Source: Dinoroseobacter sp013215265
Lineage (GTDB): Bacteria; Pseudomonadota; Alphaproteobacteria; Rhodobacterales; Rhodobacteraceae
DNA length: 64,000 bases
Direction: 5' to 3'
NCBI GenBank assembly: GCA_963691755.1
Contig: OY829366.1
Coordinates: forward strand, 930,001 to 994,000
A program made the translations under genes and the position numbers. The notes beneath the pieces are model-generated. The model worked only from the letters and a program-made list of their open reading frames with translations. It did not search any database and was not told the origin of the DNA. Each line of letters begins with the position of its first letter. Position 1 is the stretch's first letter. Of this stretch, positions 49,471-58,474 are shown piece after piece.

Positions 49471-50828
49471 TAAACATGACGTTTTTGGGTATTTTGGGTT
49501 TGCTTTCGCTCTTTGTTCTATTGGCGTTTCGCATGCCTGTTGCACTCTCGATGCTTGCGGTGGGTTTCGTTGGTACGATTGTTGCCAACGCGAATAATCT
49601 TTTAGCCGTCGGCATGGCAAGCGAACAGGCTTGGGCGCGCGGGTGGAAGATTGCCTATTCGAACCTGGCTGGGGAAACATTTGAGGCCGCATCAAACTAT
49701 AACCTGCTGGTTATTCCGATGTTTGTCCTTATGGGCAATCTTGCGGGTGTATCGGGTATGTCAAAGGACCTGTTCAATGCAGCATATCGCTGGATGGGGC
49801 ATCTGCGCGGTGGTCTTGCCTCAGCTACGATTACAGCTTGCGCCGGCTTTGCAGCGCTGTCGGGATCGTCGTTGGCTTCCGCGGTGACTATGGGCCGTGT
49901 CGCGTTGCCTGAAATGAAAAAATATAAATATTCAGATAGCCTAGCGACTGGATCGGTGGCCGCAGGTGGCACGCTCGGTTTTTTGATCCCGCCGTCTGGT
50001 GGTATGATCATTTATGCAGTGCTTACTGAACAATCAGTCGGTCGCCTGTTCATGGCGGGCGTTATCCCGGGGATTGTTCTGACGCTCCTGTTCATTGGTG
50101 CGATTTACTTGGTCGTTTCGCGTAATCCAGACGCAGGCCCTCGCGGTGAGCGGTTCTCTCGCCCCGAAAGGATTTCGTCACTATGGCGAGCTCTGCCGAT
50201 CATTGGCGTTGTGTTGTTGACGATTGGTGGTATGTACACGGGCTTTTTTACACCTGTTGAAGCTTCTGCTGTTGGTGCGTTCTTTACCTTCGTCGTGGCT
50301 GCGTGGCGGCGCTCTCTTAACCTTACCTCGATCAGAACAGTCGTGCTCGAAAGCATGACCGCGACCGCTACGGTCTTTTTCATTGTTATTGGCGCATTCG
50401 TCTTTATCCCGTTCATGTCGATGACAGAGTTGCCCGCCAAAATGGTTGTGATTTTAACCTCTCTTCCGATTGGTGAGCTGGGCATCCTTTTGATCATCAT
50501 TCTGGTCTACATCTTTTTAGGCATGTTTCTCGAATCCATCGCGATGCTTGTCTTGACGATCCCGGTCGTCATTCCGATCGCGATTGGCATGAACTGGGAT
50601 CTGATCTGGTTTGGGATCATAGTCGTGATCGTGCTGGAAATGGGGATGATAAGCCCACCTGTAGGAATTAACGTCTTTATCGTGAAGTCCATCGCTCAAG
50701 ACGTTCCGATGGTGAAAATATTCCGTGGTATCTGGCCTTTTTGGTTCGCCATGGCGGCCATGATCATCCTACTGATCCTATTCCCAAAAATCGCACTCTT
50801 TCTGCCAGAAACAATCGCCGGCGGCTAA
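49467..50828 (+). CDS. dctM: TRAP transporter large permease DctM
   Basis: A 453-residue protein with about twelve helices. FEAASNYNLLVIPMFVLMGNLAG, GTLGFLIPPSGGMIIYAVLTEQSVGRLF and the C-terminal EMGMISPPVGINVFIVKSI are DctM signatures. The start at 49467 overlaps the dctQ stop; an earlier frame at 49380 is antisense-like and lacks a site. With dctP and dctQ it forms a sodium-driven importer, in most families for carboxylates or sulfonates. Confidence 0.93.
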   Translation: MINMTFLGILGLLSLFVLLAFRMPVALSMLAVGFVGTIVANANNLLAVGMASEQAWARGWKIAYSNLAGETFEAASNYNLLVIPMFVLMGNLAGVSGMSKDLFNAAYRWMGHLRGGLASATITACAGFAALSGSSLASAVTMGRVALPEMKKYKYSDSLATGSVAAGGTLGFLIPPSGGMIIYAVLTEQSVGRLFMAGVIPGIVLTLLFIGAIYLVVSRNPDAGPRGERFSRPERISSLWRALPIIGVVLLTIGGMYTGFFTPVEASAVGAFFTFVVAAWRRSLNLTSIRTVVLESMTATATVFFIVIGAFVFIPFMSMTELPAKMVVILTSLPIGELGILLIIILVYIFLGMFLESIAMLVLTIPVVIPIAIGMNWDLIWFGIIVVIVLEMGMISPPVGINVFIVKSIAQDVPMVKIFRGIWPFWFAMAAMIILLILFPKIALFLPETIAGG

Positions 50829-50845
50829 AAACCAGGAGGTGTCCT

Positions 50846-52282
50846 ATGGATGCACACTCAGAAAATAGAACGCTCCAGCACTTTATAGGAGGTGAGTGGG
50901 CCAACGCTCAGAGCGGCGACACTTTCAAAGATCTGAACCCATTGGATGACAGCCTTTATGCAAATGTAGCCAGAGGTTCTGGTGATGACATGCGAAGTGC
51001 CGTTAAGGCAGCTCGCTCTGCCTTTTTGACTTATAAGGACACCACTCCGACTGAACGAGAGCGCTGGCTGCTGCGGGTCGCTGAGATTATGGAGGCGCGT
51101 CAGAAGGACCTGGTCGACTGTTTGATCGACGAAATTGGCTCTCCAGTTGGCAAGGCTATGTTCGAGTTCAACAAGGGGTTGACCATGGTGCGTGCCGCCG
51201 CCGGTATGTGCCGCAACATTCGCGGCGAGACGATCCCGTCTGACCGGCCCGGCACGTTTTCGATGTCTATCCGTGAACCGCTGGGCGTCGTCGCGGTGAT
51301 CACGCCGTTCAATGTGCCTCTAATCAAGACCACGCGGTTGGTAGCCAACGCCTTGGCTTTAGGCAACACGGTGGTACATCTGCCAAGTGAAATGGCGCCG
51401 CATTTGTCTGTGCTTTTTGCCGAGATTGTAGCGGAAGCAGGGTTTCCGGCAGGCACCTATAATGTGGTCACTGGTCTAGGTGAGGAAATCGGTGATGACC
51501 TAACAGGCCACGAAGACGTCGATTTCGTCACCTTTACCGGGTCCACAGTCGTCGGTCAGCATATCAACGAAATCTGTGCCAAAAACAAAACGCCTAATAC
51601 GCTTGAACTTGGCGGCAAAAGCCCAACGATCATACTGTCGGATGCGGATCTTGATAAAGTGATGCCGTTGGCGGCGCGTTCGGTGTTTATGTTCGCCGGT
51701 CAAGCTTGCATTGCTTCCAGCCGGTTCTACGTGCAGCGCCCGCTTTACGAGGAGTTCGTGAAGCGGTTCTCTATGATCGTTGGAAAGATGGATATGGGTG
51801 ATCTGCGTGATCCCAGTACAATCATCGCGCCAATCATTTCTCAACGCCAGCGCGAGCGTATCAAGCGCCATATTGAAGATGCCCGATCTAAGGGGGCTAC
51901 CGTCATCGGTGGGACGTGGGAAGGCAACCGGTGCCAGCCGACCTTGCTAACGAACGTTACTGACGACATGACCGTCTGCAAAACCGAAACCTTTGGTCCT
52001 GTAACTTCGATCTATCCAATCGACAGCTACGAAGAGGGGCTAGAGAAGGCCAATGACACCGAATACGGTCTCTCATCGTCGATTTTCACCAAGGATATAG
52101 ACAAAGCTTTTCACTTCGCGCGCAATATTGGTGCGGGTATGTGTCATATCAACGGCCCGACAATACATGACGAAGCACATGTTCCCTTTGGCGGAAATGG
52201 TGAGTCCGGTGTCGGTCGGGAGGGTACAGACGCTGACATGGAAGCCATGACCGAACTCAAATGGGTAACGGTGCAGCTATGA
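50846..52282 (+). CDS. Aldehyde dehydrogenase (aromatic aldehyde type)
   Basis: A 478-residue NAD(P)-dependent aldehyde dehydrogenase. Catalytic Cys288 is in FAGQACIASS and the general base Glu254 in LELGGKSP; FTGSTVVG is the Rossmann glycine loop. The pattern resembles vanillin and benzaldehyde dehydrogenases. In the cofactor motif the usual K-P-S-E reads L-P-S-E (HLPSE at 178-182), so the lysine that normally contacts the adenosine ribose is absent. AGGAGG precedes the ATG at 50846. Overlaps the next gene by four bases. Confidence 0.88.
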   Translation: MDAHSENRTLQHFIGGEWANAQSGDTFKDLNPLDDSLYANVARGSGDDMRSAVKAARSAFLTYKDTTPTERERWLLRVAEIMEARQKDLVDCLIDEIGSPVGKAMFEFNKGLTMVRAAAGMCRNIRGETIPSDRPGTFSMSIREPLGVVAVITPFNVPLIKTTRLVANALALGNTVVHLPSEMAPHLSVLFAEIVAEAGFPAGTYNVVTGLGEEIGDDLTGHEDVDFVTFTGSTVVGQHINEICAKNKTPNTLELGGKSPTIILSDADLDKVMPLAARSVFMFAGQACIASSRFYVQRPLYEEFVKRFSMIVGKMDMGDLRDPSTIIAPIISQRQRERIKRHIEDARSKGATVIGGTWEGNRCQPTLLTNVTDDMTVCKTETFGPVTSIYPIDSYEEGLEKANDTEYGLSSSIFTKDIDKAFHFARNIGAGMCHINGPTIHDEAHVPFGGNGESGVGREGTDADMEAMTELKWVTVQL

Positions 52283-53100
52283 CACTAACGCTTTATCACC
52301 ATGGGTCGTCTGTTTGCGCGGCGAAAGTACGTTTTGCATTGGCCGAGAAGAGGATCAATTGGGATGGTGTTTATATCGACATTCTGAAGGGTGAGCAGTT
52401 CGACCCCGAGTACATGAAGCTTAATCCGAAGGCGGTCGTTCCGACCTTGGTTCACGACGATACGGTTATTCCTGACAGCACGGTTATTTGCGAGTATCTC
52501 GACCGGATCGCATCTGAAACACCATTGCACCCAATTGACCCATGGGAATATGCACAGACGCGATATTGGACCAAAGCGGTTGACGAAGACCTTCATCCGG
52601 CTTGTGGCGCGGTGACATTCGTCTGCTCGCACCGATTTACGGTGATGAATAACCTTGGGCCTGAGGGCACAAAAGAGTTCCTGGCGTCCACGCCTGAATT
52701 CTCAGTGACGGCTGATTGGAACACAAAGAAAAAGATCTTCATGCGAGATGGCTTCGACGCACCTGAGGCATCACAAAAGATCAAGCTCTATGACAGCTAT
52801 CTGAAGAAGATGGAAAAGGCGCTCGAAGGTGGAAATGATTGGTTGGTCGCCAACAGATTCACAATCGCTGACATTTCAATGACGCCATACGTGAACCGCC
52901 TCGCAATGATGTCAATGCGGGGAATGTGGGAAAATCGTCGATTGCCAAATGTTGAAAAGTGGTTCGCAAGGGTTGAGGCGCTTCCTAATTTTAGAAGCTG
53001 TTTGCTAGATTGGGTGCCCGAAGAGCTGACCAATGACTTGCGCGAAAATGGGGCTAAGAGCTGGCCCGAAGTTGCGAAAATTCTTGAAATAGAAATCTAA
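52279..53100 (+). CDS. LigF-like glutathione S-transferase (beta-etherase candidate)
   Basis: A 273-residue GST. The N-domain reads YHHGSSVCAAKVRFALAEK, NPKAVVPTLVHDDTVIPDSTVICEYLDRI; the C-domain begins YAQTRYWTKAVDEDLHPACGAV. The combination STVICEYL plus RxWTKxVDE is what I remember of Sphingobium LigF, a beta-etherase that cleaves lignin-type aryl ethers with glutathione. It starts at 52279 within the ATGA overlap with the ALDH stop. The role is a family-based inference; another GST reaction is possible. Confidence 0.8.
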   Translation: MTLTLYHHGSSVCAAKVRFALAEKRINWDGVYIDILKGEQFDPEYMKLNPKAVVPTLVHDDTVIPDSTVICEYLDRIASETPLHPIDPWEYAQTRYWTKAVDEDLHPACGAVTFVCSHRFTVMNNLGPEGTKEFLASTPEFSVTADWNTKKKIFMRDGFDAPEASQKIKLYDSYLKKMEKALEGGNDWLVANRFTIADISMTPYVNRLAMMSMRGMWENRRLPNVEKWFARVEALPNFRSCLLDWVPEELTNDLRENGAKSWPEVAKILEIEI

Positions 53101-53114
53101 TGTGGGAGGAAGCC

Positions 53115-53870
53115 ATGGGGAGACTTAAAGGAAAAACCGCCGCCGTCACTGGCGGTGCACGCGGGATCGGCGCGGAGTACGCCAAGAAATTGGCTGCAGA
53201 AGGTGCCAATGTAGTTGTCACAGATATTCTGGATCCGTCCGAAGTTGTTGATGAGATTAATGCTGCAGGTGGAAAAGCGTTAGCTATGGTCGTTGATGTC
53301 ACCTCTGACGACGACCTCAATGCGATGGTCGCTGAGGCCGAGAACGAGTTCGGGGCTCTGAATATTCTGATCAATAATGCGGGACTTTTTGCCAACCTTG
53401 AGCTGAAACCGTTTTTTCAGATCAGCAATGACGAGTTTGACAAGGTTATGACGATCAACGCCCGCTCAATTCATCAGGCTACCAAAGCTGCATTGCCGGC
53501 TATGATGCGCGCCGAAGGCGGAAAAATTGTAAACATAGCCTCTGGTACTTTCTATTATGGACCTCCAGGCCTGTCACACTATACCGCCTCAAAGGCTGCG
53601 GTTATCGGACTGACCCGCGGACATGCCCGCGAGTTGGGCGACAAAAACATTCAGATCAACGCCATCGCTGTCGGTTTGACCGAAAGCAGCTCGATCCGGA
53701 ATGAGGATAAGTGGGATCGGGCCCGCGCACCGACCGTAGATTCACGTTCTATCAAGCGTGAAATGGTACCGGAAGACCTGTTGGGAACGCTCGTTTTTCT
53801 GTGTTCCTCAGACAGCGATTTCATAACTGGACAGACCATAAACGTCGATGGTGGCAAGGTTAATCTTTAG
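53115..53870 (+). CDS. Short-chain dehydrogenase/reductase
   Basis: A 251-residue classical SDR: TGGARGIG at 12-19, INNAG, and the catalytic Tyr156-x3-Lys160 in HYTASKAAV, ending with GQTINVDGGK. GGGAGGA precedes the ATG at 53115. In the Sphingobium pathway a Calpha-dehydrogenase (LigD) prepares the ether for LigF; this SDR, directly after the LigF-like gene, could play that part. Subfamily not resolved. Confidence 0.9.
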   Translation: MGRLKGKTAAVTGGARGIGAEYAKKLAAEGANVVVTDILDPSEVVDEINAAGGKALAMVVDVTSDDDLNAMVAEAENEFGALNILINNAGLFANLELKPFFQISNDEFDKVMTINARSIHQATKAALPAMMRAEGGKIVNIASGTFYYGPPGLSHYTASKAAVIGLTRGHARELGDKNIQINAIAVGLTESSSIRNEDKWDRARAPTVDSRSIKREMVPEDLLGTLVFLCSSDSDFITGQTINVDGGKVNL

Positions 53871-54025
53871 GCTATCAACGTGCTTATATGCAGCGTCCGC
53901 ATACGCGCGGCGATGGCGTGAACTTTCAGAAATTGCGGCGGATCACCTGTTTGAAGTGCGTTCAATCGCGATCAGCCGCACACGCAATCTGATCTGCACG
54001 CAGGCTCCAAGAAGGGAGGTTTTGA

Positions 54026-54307
54026 ATGACCGACACAGCCACTGCCAGCATTCCAACAGCAAAGGCAAGCGGATATTTGCAGCAGCTTTGCAAGCATTTT
54101 GGGCATAAGACTTCGGTTGAGTTTGATGCGGAAAGTGGATGGATAGAATTTGGTTTTGGTCGCGCAGAGATGGCCGCAAAGCCGGCGGTGCTTACCATAC
54201 TTGCGGCAGCCGAAAATGCTGATGACCTGAAGAAACTCAAAAAGGTCATATCATCGCATCTCGAGCGCTTTGCCTTTCGTGAAGATCTAGAAATTTCCTG
54301 GAGCTAG
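54026..54307 (+). CDS. DUF2218 protein
   Basis: A 93-residue protein with the DUF2218 pattern KASGYLQQLCKHFGHK and IEFGFGRAEM, ending LERFAFREDLEISW. Members are small soluble proteins often linked with iron or siderophore genes, but here the setting is catabolic. One Cys at position 21. GAAGGGAGG precedes the ATG. It is followed closely by the OsmC gene. Confidence 0.8.
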   Translation: MTDTATASIPTAKASGYLQQLCKHFGHKTSVEFDAESGWIEFGFGRAEMAAKPAVLTILAAAENADDLKKLKKVISSHLERFAFREDLEISWS

Positions 54308-54311
54308 AAGT

Positions 54312-55493
54312 ATGGCGACACTTGGCGAAGACATTATCCGCAACAGCAGTACCGAACCTTTCTACAAACTTACGAATGCTGATGAGGTAGGCATCGACGC
54401 GCCTTCAAACCGAAAGGGCGATGCTTTACGTACTTGGGTGCGTTCGCTCAGCGGGTTTCAGAAAGAGGCTTTGGTGAGATCGGTCAGAACTAACGATACA
54501 TGGCGCTTGGTCTCAGATGAAGGTCCATATCTGAACGGCTTTGATGCAGCGCCATGTCCGCTTGCGTTCTTATCGACAGGTATGGTTGCCAGCTTCATGA
54601 ATGAAATTCTTGCGCTGGCAAAGCTCGAAGGCTTCGAGATACGCAAGCTGAAACTCATTCAGGACAATTACTACACGATGCAGGGCTCGATGCCAAAGCG
54701 TACGATGATTGGCGGCGCTGAGAACATCGAGCTTCACGTGGAGATTGACTGTGATCTCGACGATGCGTCTCTGAATGAGTTTCTGATGAACGCAACATAT
54801 GCGTCACCCCTAAATGGGCTTATGCGTGGAAAACTCGAAAGTCTCTTCAAGCTTGGGAAAAATGGTTCTGAGCTTCCAACAAAAAATGTTTTGGAGATCG
54901 ACGGCGGTTTATTTCCCGATCCTGGAAAGCATTTTGCCAAGTCTTTGCCTTCGAGTAACCAACTTAAATTTATGGAGCCAGTTGGTGCGACGCCGAAGAA
55001 AGATGTGATCAAGGGCACTACCTCGGGCGGTTCGTCATTGTCGGATGAACAGGATCGTCGCTTGAATATCGGCGCAGTTGCCGTGCTGCGTGATGATGGC
55101 ATCAAGGAAATCCAACAGATGCAATATTCGCCATACGGCACATCATTCCGTTTTCTCAGCTCGGAAGATGGTCGTGCACCTGATGCCAATACCTTGATTT
55201 CAGCAGGTATAGGCTTTTGCTTTATGACACAGTTTGGTCGATTTGTTTCGATGCTCAACCTGGATCTTCCCGACTACCGCATTGTGCAGGATACCCATTT
55301 CTCATTGGGTGGCGCATCTGGTGGTACTGAAAAAGCAGGGGAAGCAGATCCTGTCGAAACGCATGTTTATCTTGAGACCTCGGAGAGCGACGAAACCGCA
55401 CAAGAGATGTTGGATATCTCGGAACAAACATGTTTCTTGCATGCATTTTGCCGAACCGATCTCAAAACTAAGCTCAAGGTTGTTCGGGTATAG
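54312..55493 (+). CDS. Tandem OsmC-like protein
   Basis: A 393-residue protein with two OsmC-type halves (about 50-180 and 250-393). In the second, GIGFCFMTQFGRFVSML and SEQTCFLHAFC keep the two thiols expected of OsmC/Ohr peroxidases; in the first the equivalent places read LAFLSTGM and YASPLNGL, without Cys. So half two could reduce organic hydroperoxides or handle thiols, and half one may be structural. It follows DUF2218 by four bases. It may protect against by-products of glutathione or aromatic metabolism. Confidence 0.7.
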   Translation: MATLGEDIIRNSSTEPFYKLTNADEVGIDAPSNRKGDALRTWVRSLSGFQKEALVRSVRTNDTWRLVSDEGPYLNGFDAAPCPLAFLSTGMVASFMNEILALAKLEGFEIRKLKLIQDNYYTMQGSMPKRTMIGGAENIELHVEIDCDLDDASLNEFLMNATYASPLNGLMRGKLESLFKLGKNGSELPTKNVLEIDGGLFPDPGKHFAKSLPSSNQLKFMEPVGATPKKDVIKGTTSGGSSLSDEQDRRLNIGAVAVLRDDGIKEIQQMQYSPYGTSFRFLSSEDGRAPDANTLISAGIGFCFMTQFGRFVSMLNLDLPDYRIVQDTHFSLGGASGGTEKAGEADPVETHVYLETSESDETAQEMLDISEQTCFLHAFCRTDLKTKLKVVRV

Positions 55494-55562
55494 GGACAAA
55501 TCAGGGCAGGCAAAAATTACTCGCCACCTGTATCGAGAACGCCTCGAAACTAGGAGTTCGCC

Positions 55563-56585
55563 ATGCGCGTTGCAGTAGCAGGTGGAACATCTATCGTTGC
55601 ACAAGAAATCATTACGCGACTGGCAAACAACGGCCATGAAGTTGTGGCATTTGACGTCACAAGTCCTCGAGATGTTGTGCAGTGGATCAAGCTAGATTTC
55701 CGCCAGCCAGAAACTGTCGGAGCGGCGCTTGAGCACGTGGACGGCGCATTCGACGCCTTTGTAATTGCTGTGGATTGTGTGCCGCGAGAAGGCCAAGCAA
55801 GAGAAATACTGATTGCTCGTTTTCTGAGTACGCGTCTTATGCTGGAAGCAATGGTTGCACGACTGTCTTGGGGTGCTTCGATTCTGACGATTGCATCAAG
55901 CATGGGATGGCGTTGGCGCCAGAACTTCTTTCAGGTTCAGGAATTGATGAAGCTATCATCCGCTGACGAGGTTCAGGGTTTCTTAGAACGCTACGACATG
56001 GAAGAATTTCGCGCCTATTCAATTGCGAGCGAAGCGTTGATTGCAATGAGTACCCTCAAGACTGAAGCGTTCATCGCCCAGGGTATCCGCACGAACACCA
56101 TAAGCCCTGCGGCAGTCAACAATGAGTTTTTCGACGTTTTCACCAAACGGTTTGGACCCAAGGCATTGGCGAATTTGGCGCGGGCTGGTCGCGTTGATTG
56201 TCCAAACGAGATTGCCAACGTCGTTGAGTGGATGATTTCAGAACAGAGCACTTGGATTAACGGGCAAGACATTATCGTTGATGGCGGCATTGAAGCGATG
56301 ATCACCAGCGACCATTTACGAAATGCTCGAAGATCGAACCAAAATCAAAGCGTCTTTGAAATCGCTACCCGCAGGAGCGTGTTAAAGCGTTCTGCGCGGG
56401 TAGCGCTGGTCGTTGGAACCGTACTCGCCGCGCTCAACCACGGGGATAGGGTTATGACTGGCGATGCCGATTTAAAGACGCTTTCAAAGATTTGCCTGAC
56501 CTTCTGCGTACCGTTTTGTGTCTCTACTTATTCGTCTGTCATTGCGTTACGCGGCAACAATAAGAGAAATCAGCCTCCAATTTAA
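55563..56585 (+). CDS. Atypical SDR fused to an NrtS-like membrane domain
   Basis: A 340-residue protein. Residues 1-250 are SDR-like (GGTSIVAQ start, IDVDGG-like IIVDGGIEAM end) and closest by eye to the 3-alpha-hydroxysteroid dehydrogenase group, but the Tyr152-x3 motif ends in Ser156 in place of the catalytic Lys. Residues about 275-330 (SARVALVVGTVLAALNHGD, ICLTFCVPFCVSTYSSV) match the two-helix NrtS domain of nitrate/nitrite transporters. I know of no such fusion. AGGAG precedes the ATG. It is the last gene of the operon and converges with ligC. Confidence 0.7.
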   Translation: MRVAVAGGTSIVAQEIITRLANNGHEVVAFDVTSPRDVVQWIKLDFRQPETVGAALEHVDGAFDAFVIAVDCVPREGQAREILIARFLSTRLMLEAMVARLSWGASILTIASSMGWRWRQNFFQVQELMKLSSADEVQGFLERYDMEEFRAYSIASEALIAMSTLKTEAFIAQGIRTNTISPAAVNNEFFDVFTKRFGPKALANLARAGRVDCPNEIANVVEWMISEQSTWINGQDIIVDGGIEAMITSDHLRNARRSNQNQSVFEIATRRSVLKRSARVALVVGTVLAALNHGDRVMTGDADLKTLSKICLTFCVPFCVSTYSSVIALRGNNKRNQPPI

Positions 56586-56660
56586 ATCCTACGGTATCGG
56601 ACGAAAGGTTTAAACAGTCGACAGCATTCAAACTGCTAATTAAAGGCGTCTTTCCACTTA

Positions 56661-57608
56661 TCAGCTCTGAAAAGATTGCTCAATCTTATCCAAGGTTTCC
56701 ATCGACGATAAGACTTCATGCACTGAGCCGTTCGGCTCACGGCCTTCCTTGATCGCGGCGATGAACTCCCGATCAATTAGTTCTATCCCGTTATTCGAGA
56801 TGGCCACATCTGACAGGTCAATCTGGTTCTCGCGTCCGTCATAGAGGTCATCATAGCGGGCGATATAGGTACCGTGATCACAGATATAGCGGAAGAAGGT
56901 TCCCAGAGGACCGTCGTTATTGAACGAAAGTGACAAGGTGCAAATTGCACCTGACGGCACCTTCATACCAATCGTCATGTCCATCGCAATGCCAAGTTCC
57001 GGGTGGGGCGGGCCCTGAATACCAAAGGCTTCGGTCGCGACTTCACCTGTCTGATACTGAAAGAGGTCCACCGTATGACAAGCGTGGTGCCACAACAGAT
57101 GGTCTGTCCAGCTACGCGGTTCGCCTTTGGCGTTCATATTTGAGCGACGAAAGAAATAGGTCTGCACATCCATCTGCTGGATTTTCAATTCACCGGCACG
57201 GATCTTGGTGTTGATCCATTGATGCGATGGGTTGTAGCGGCGGACCTGGCCTGCCATGGCAAGCACGCCGGTTTCTTTCTGCACGTCACAAATGCGCCGC
57301 GCGTCTTCCAGCGAGTCTGACATCGGTATTTCAATGAACACTGGCTTGCCCGCGCGCATGCAGGCAATTGCCTGTTCAGCATGCAATTGCGTTGGGGTAA
57401 CAAGGATCACGGCATCCACGTCATCGCGCGCGATACAATCTGCAAGCTCGGTCGAGGCGTGTCCAATGCCGCGTTCCGCAGCGAGGGCTTCAATTTTTTC
57501 TTGCTTCGGACCCATGACGGAAGTCACCGTGACCTCGTCTATCGCATCGAGGGCTTCAAGGTGTTTGATCCCAAAGGCGCCATAGGCGCCCGCTACACAA
57601 ATACGCAT
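56661..57608 (-). CDS. ligC: 4-carboxy-2-hydroxymuconate-6-semialdehyde dehydrogenase
   Basis: A 315-residue Gfo/Idh/MocA oxidoreductase. It converts the ring-fission product hemiacetal to 2-pyrone-4,6-dicarboxylate. The N-terminal Rossmann motif GAYGAFGIKHLEAL, the VILVTPTQLHAEQAIACM segment and the block QQMDVQTYFFRRSNMNAKG plus SWTDHLLWHHACHTVDLF are those of Sphingobium LigC. It follows ligB by 14 bases and is last in ligABC. Confidence 0.93.
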   Translation of the reverse strand: MRICVAGAYGAFGIKHLEALDAIDEVTVTSVMGPKQEKIEALAAERGIGHASTELADCIARDDVDAVILVTPTQLHAEQAIACMRAGKPVFIEIPMSDSLEDARRICDVQKETGVLAMAGQVRRYNPSHQWINTKIRAGELKIQQMDVQTYFFRRSNMNAKGEPRSWTDHLLWHHACHTVDLFQYQTGEVATEAFGIQGPPHPELGIAMDMTIGMKVPSGAICTLSLSFNNDGPLGTFFRYICDHGTYIARYDDLYDGRENQIDLSDVAISNNGIELIDREFIAAIKEGREPNGSVHEVLSSMETLDKIEQSFQS

Positions 57609-57622
57609 AGCGCGTTCCTTTC

Positions 57623-58474
57623 TCAGGCGTGATTTTCGAAAATGATATGGCCTACAGCGGTATTCGACGCTGGCACGTGATAGAAACGGTGCACTTCGCT
57701 GATATCATCGTTCAAAGCGCCGCGCATGACGTGCCACATGACCATCTCGACGCCTTCCGATCCGGCTTCGCGTAGGTATTCAATATGCGGAACCTGACTT
57801 AGGCCAACCGGATCCGAGGTCAGGCGATCAAGGAAATTATTGTCCCATTCCGAATTGATCAAGCCGGCACGCTTATACTGCAATTGGTGGCTCATACCGC
57901 CCGTGCCGTAGATGTGGACGTTGAGATCTTCCTCATAACTTTCGATCGCCTTACGGATAGCTTTCCCAAGCTGGTAGCAGCGGTTTCCGGTCGGGGCGGG
58001 GTACTGAACCACATTGACGCAAAGCGGGATGACCAAGGCTGGCCATTCGCCATCTTGAGGAATTTCGCCGTACATCACCGACAAGGGCACGGTAAGGCCG
58101 TGGTCCACTTCCATTTCGTTCATGATTGTGATGTCAAACTCATCGAGGATCAGGGATTGCGCGATATGGCTTGCCATTTTCTGGTGGTTCTTCACCACGG
58201 GAACGGGCCGCGGACCGAAGCCCTCATCGGCTGGCTTGAACTCTGCGGCACACCCAAGTGCAAAGGTCGGAATGCAGGTCGCGTCAAAGGCCGTGCAATG
58301 GTCATTATAGACCATGAAAATCACGTCAGGATTATTCTCTTTTTGCCACGCACGCGACTTCTTGAAACCTTCAAAGACGGGCTGCCAGTAGGGTTCGTGT
58401 GTATTGGCAAGGTCCATCGCAACGCCAATCGCGGGGACGTGAGAGCAACCAATACCTGCCGTGATACGCGCCAT
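57623..58474 (-). CDS. ligB: Protocatechuate 4,5-dioxygenase beta subunit
   Basis: A 283-residue class III extradiol dioxygenase catalytic subunit. His12 in GIGCSHVPAIG and His59 in YNDHCTAF are the iron ligands, with a Glu near the C-terminus (EGVEMVMW). HGTGGMSHQLQ-type segment (YGTGGMSHQLQ) is the catalytic His. It opens protocatechuate between C4 and C5. The start at 58474 shares one base with the ligA stop (TAATG); a start five codons earlier is less likely. Confidence 0.92.
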   Translation of the reverse strand: MARITAGIGCSHVPAIGVAMDLANTHEPYWQPVFEGFKKSRAWQKENNPDVIFMVYNDHCTAFDATCIPTFALGCAAEFKPADEGFGPRPVPVVKNHQKMASHIAQSLILDEFDITIMNEMEVDHGLTVPLSVMYGEIPQDGEWPALVIPLCVNVVQYPAPTGNRCYQLGKAIRKAIESYEEDLNVHIYGTGGMSHQLQYKRAGLINSEWDNNFLDRLTSDPVGLSQVPHIEYLREAGSEGVEMVMWHVMRGALNDDISEVHRFYHVPASNTAVGHIIFENHA

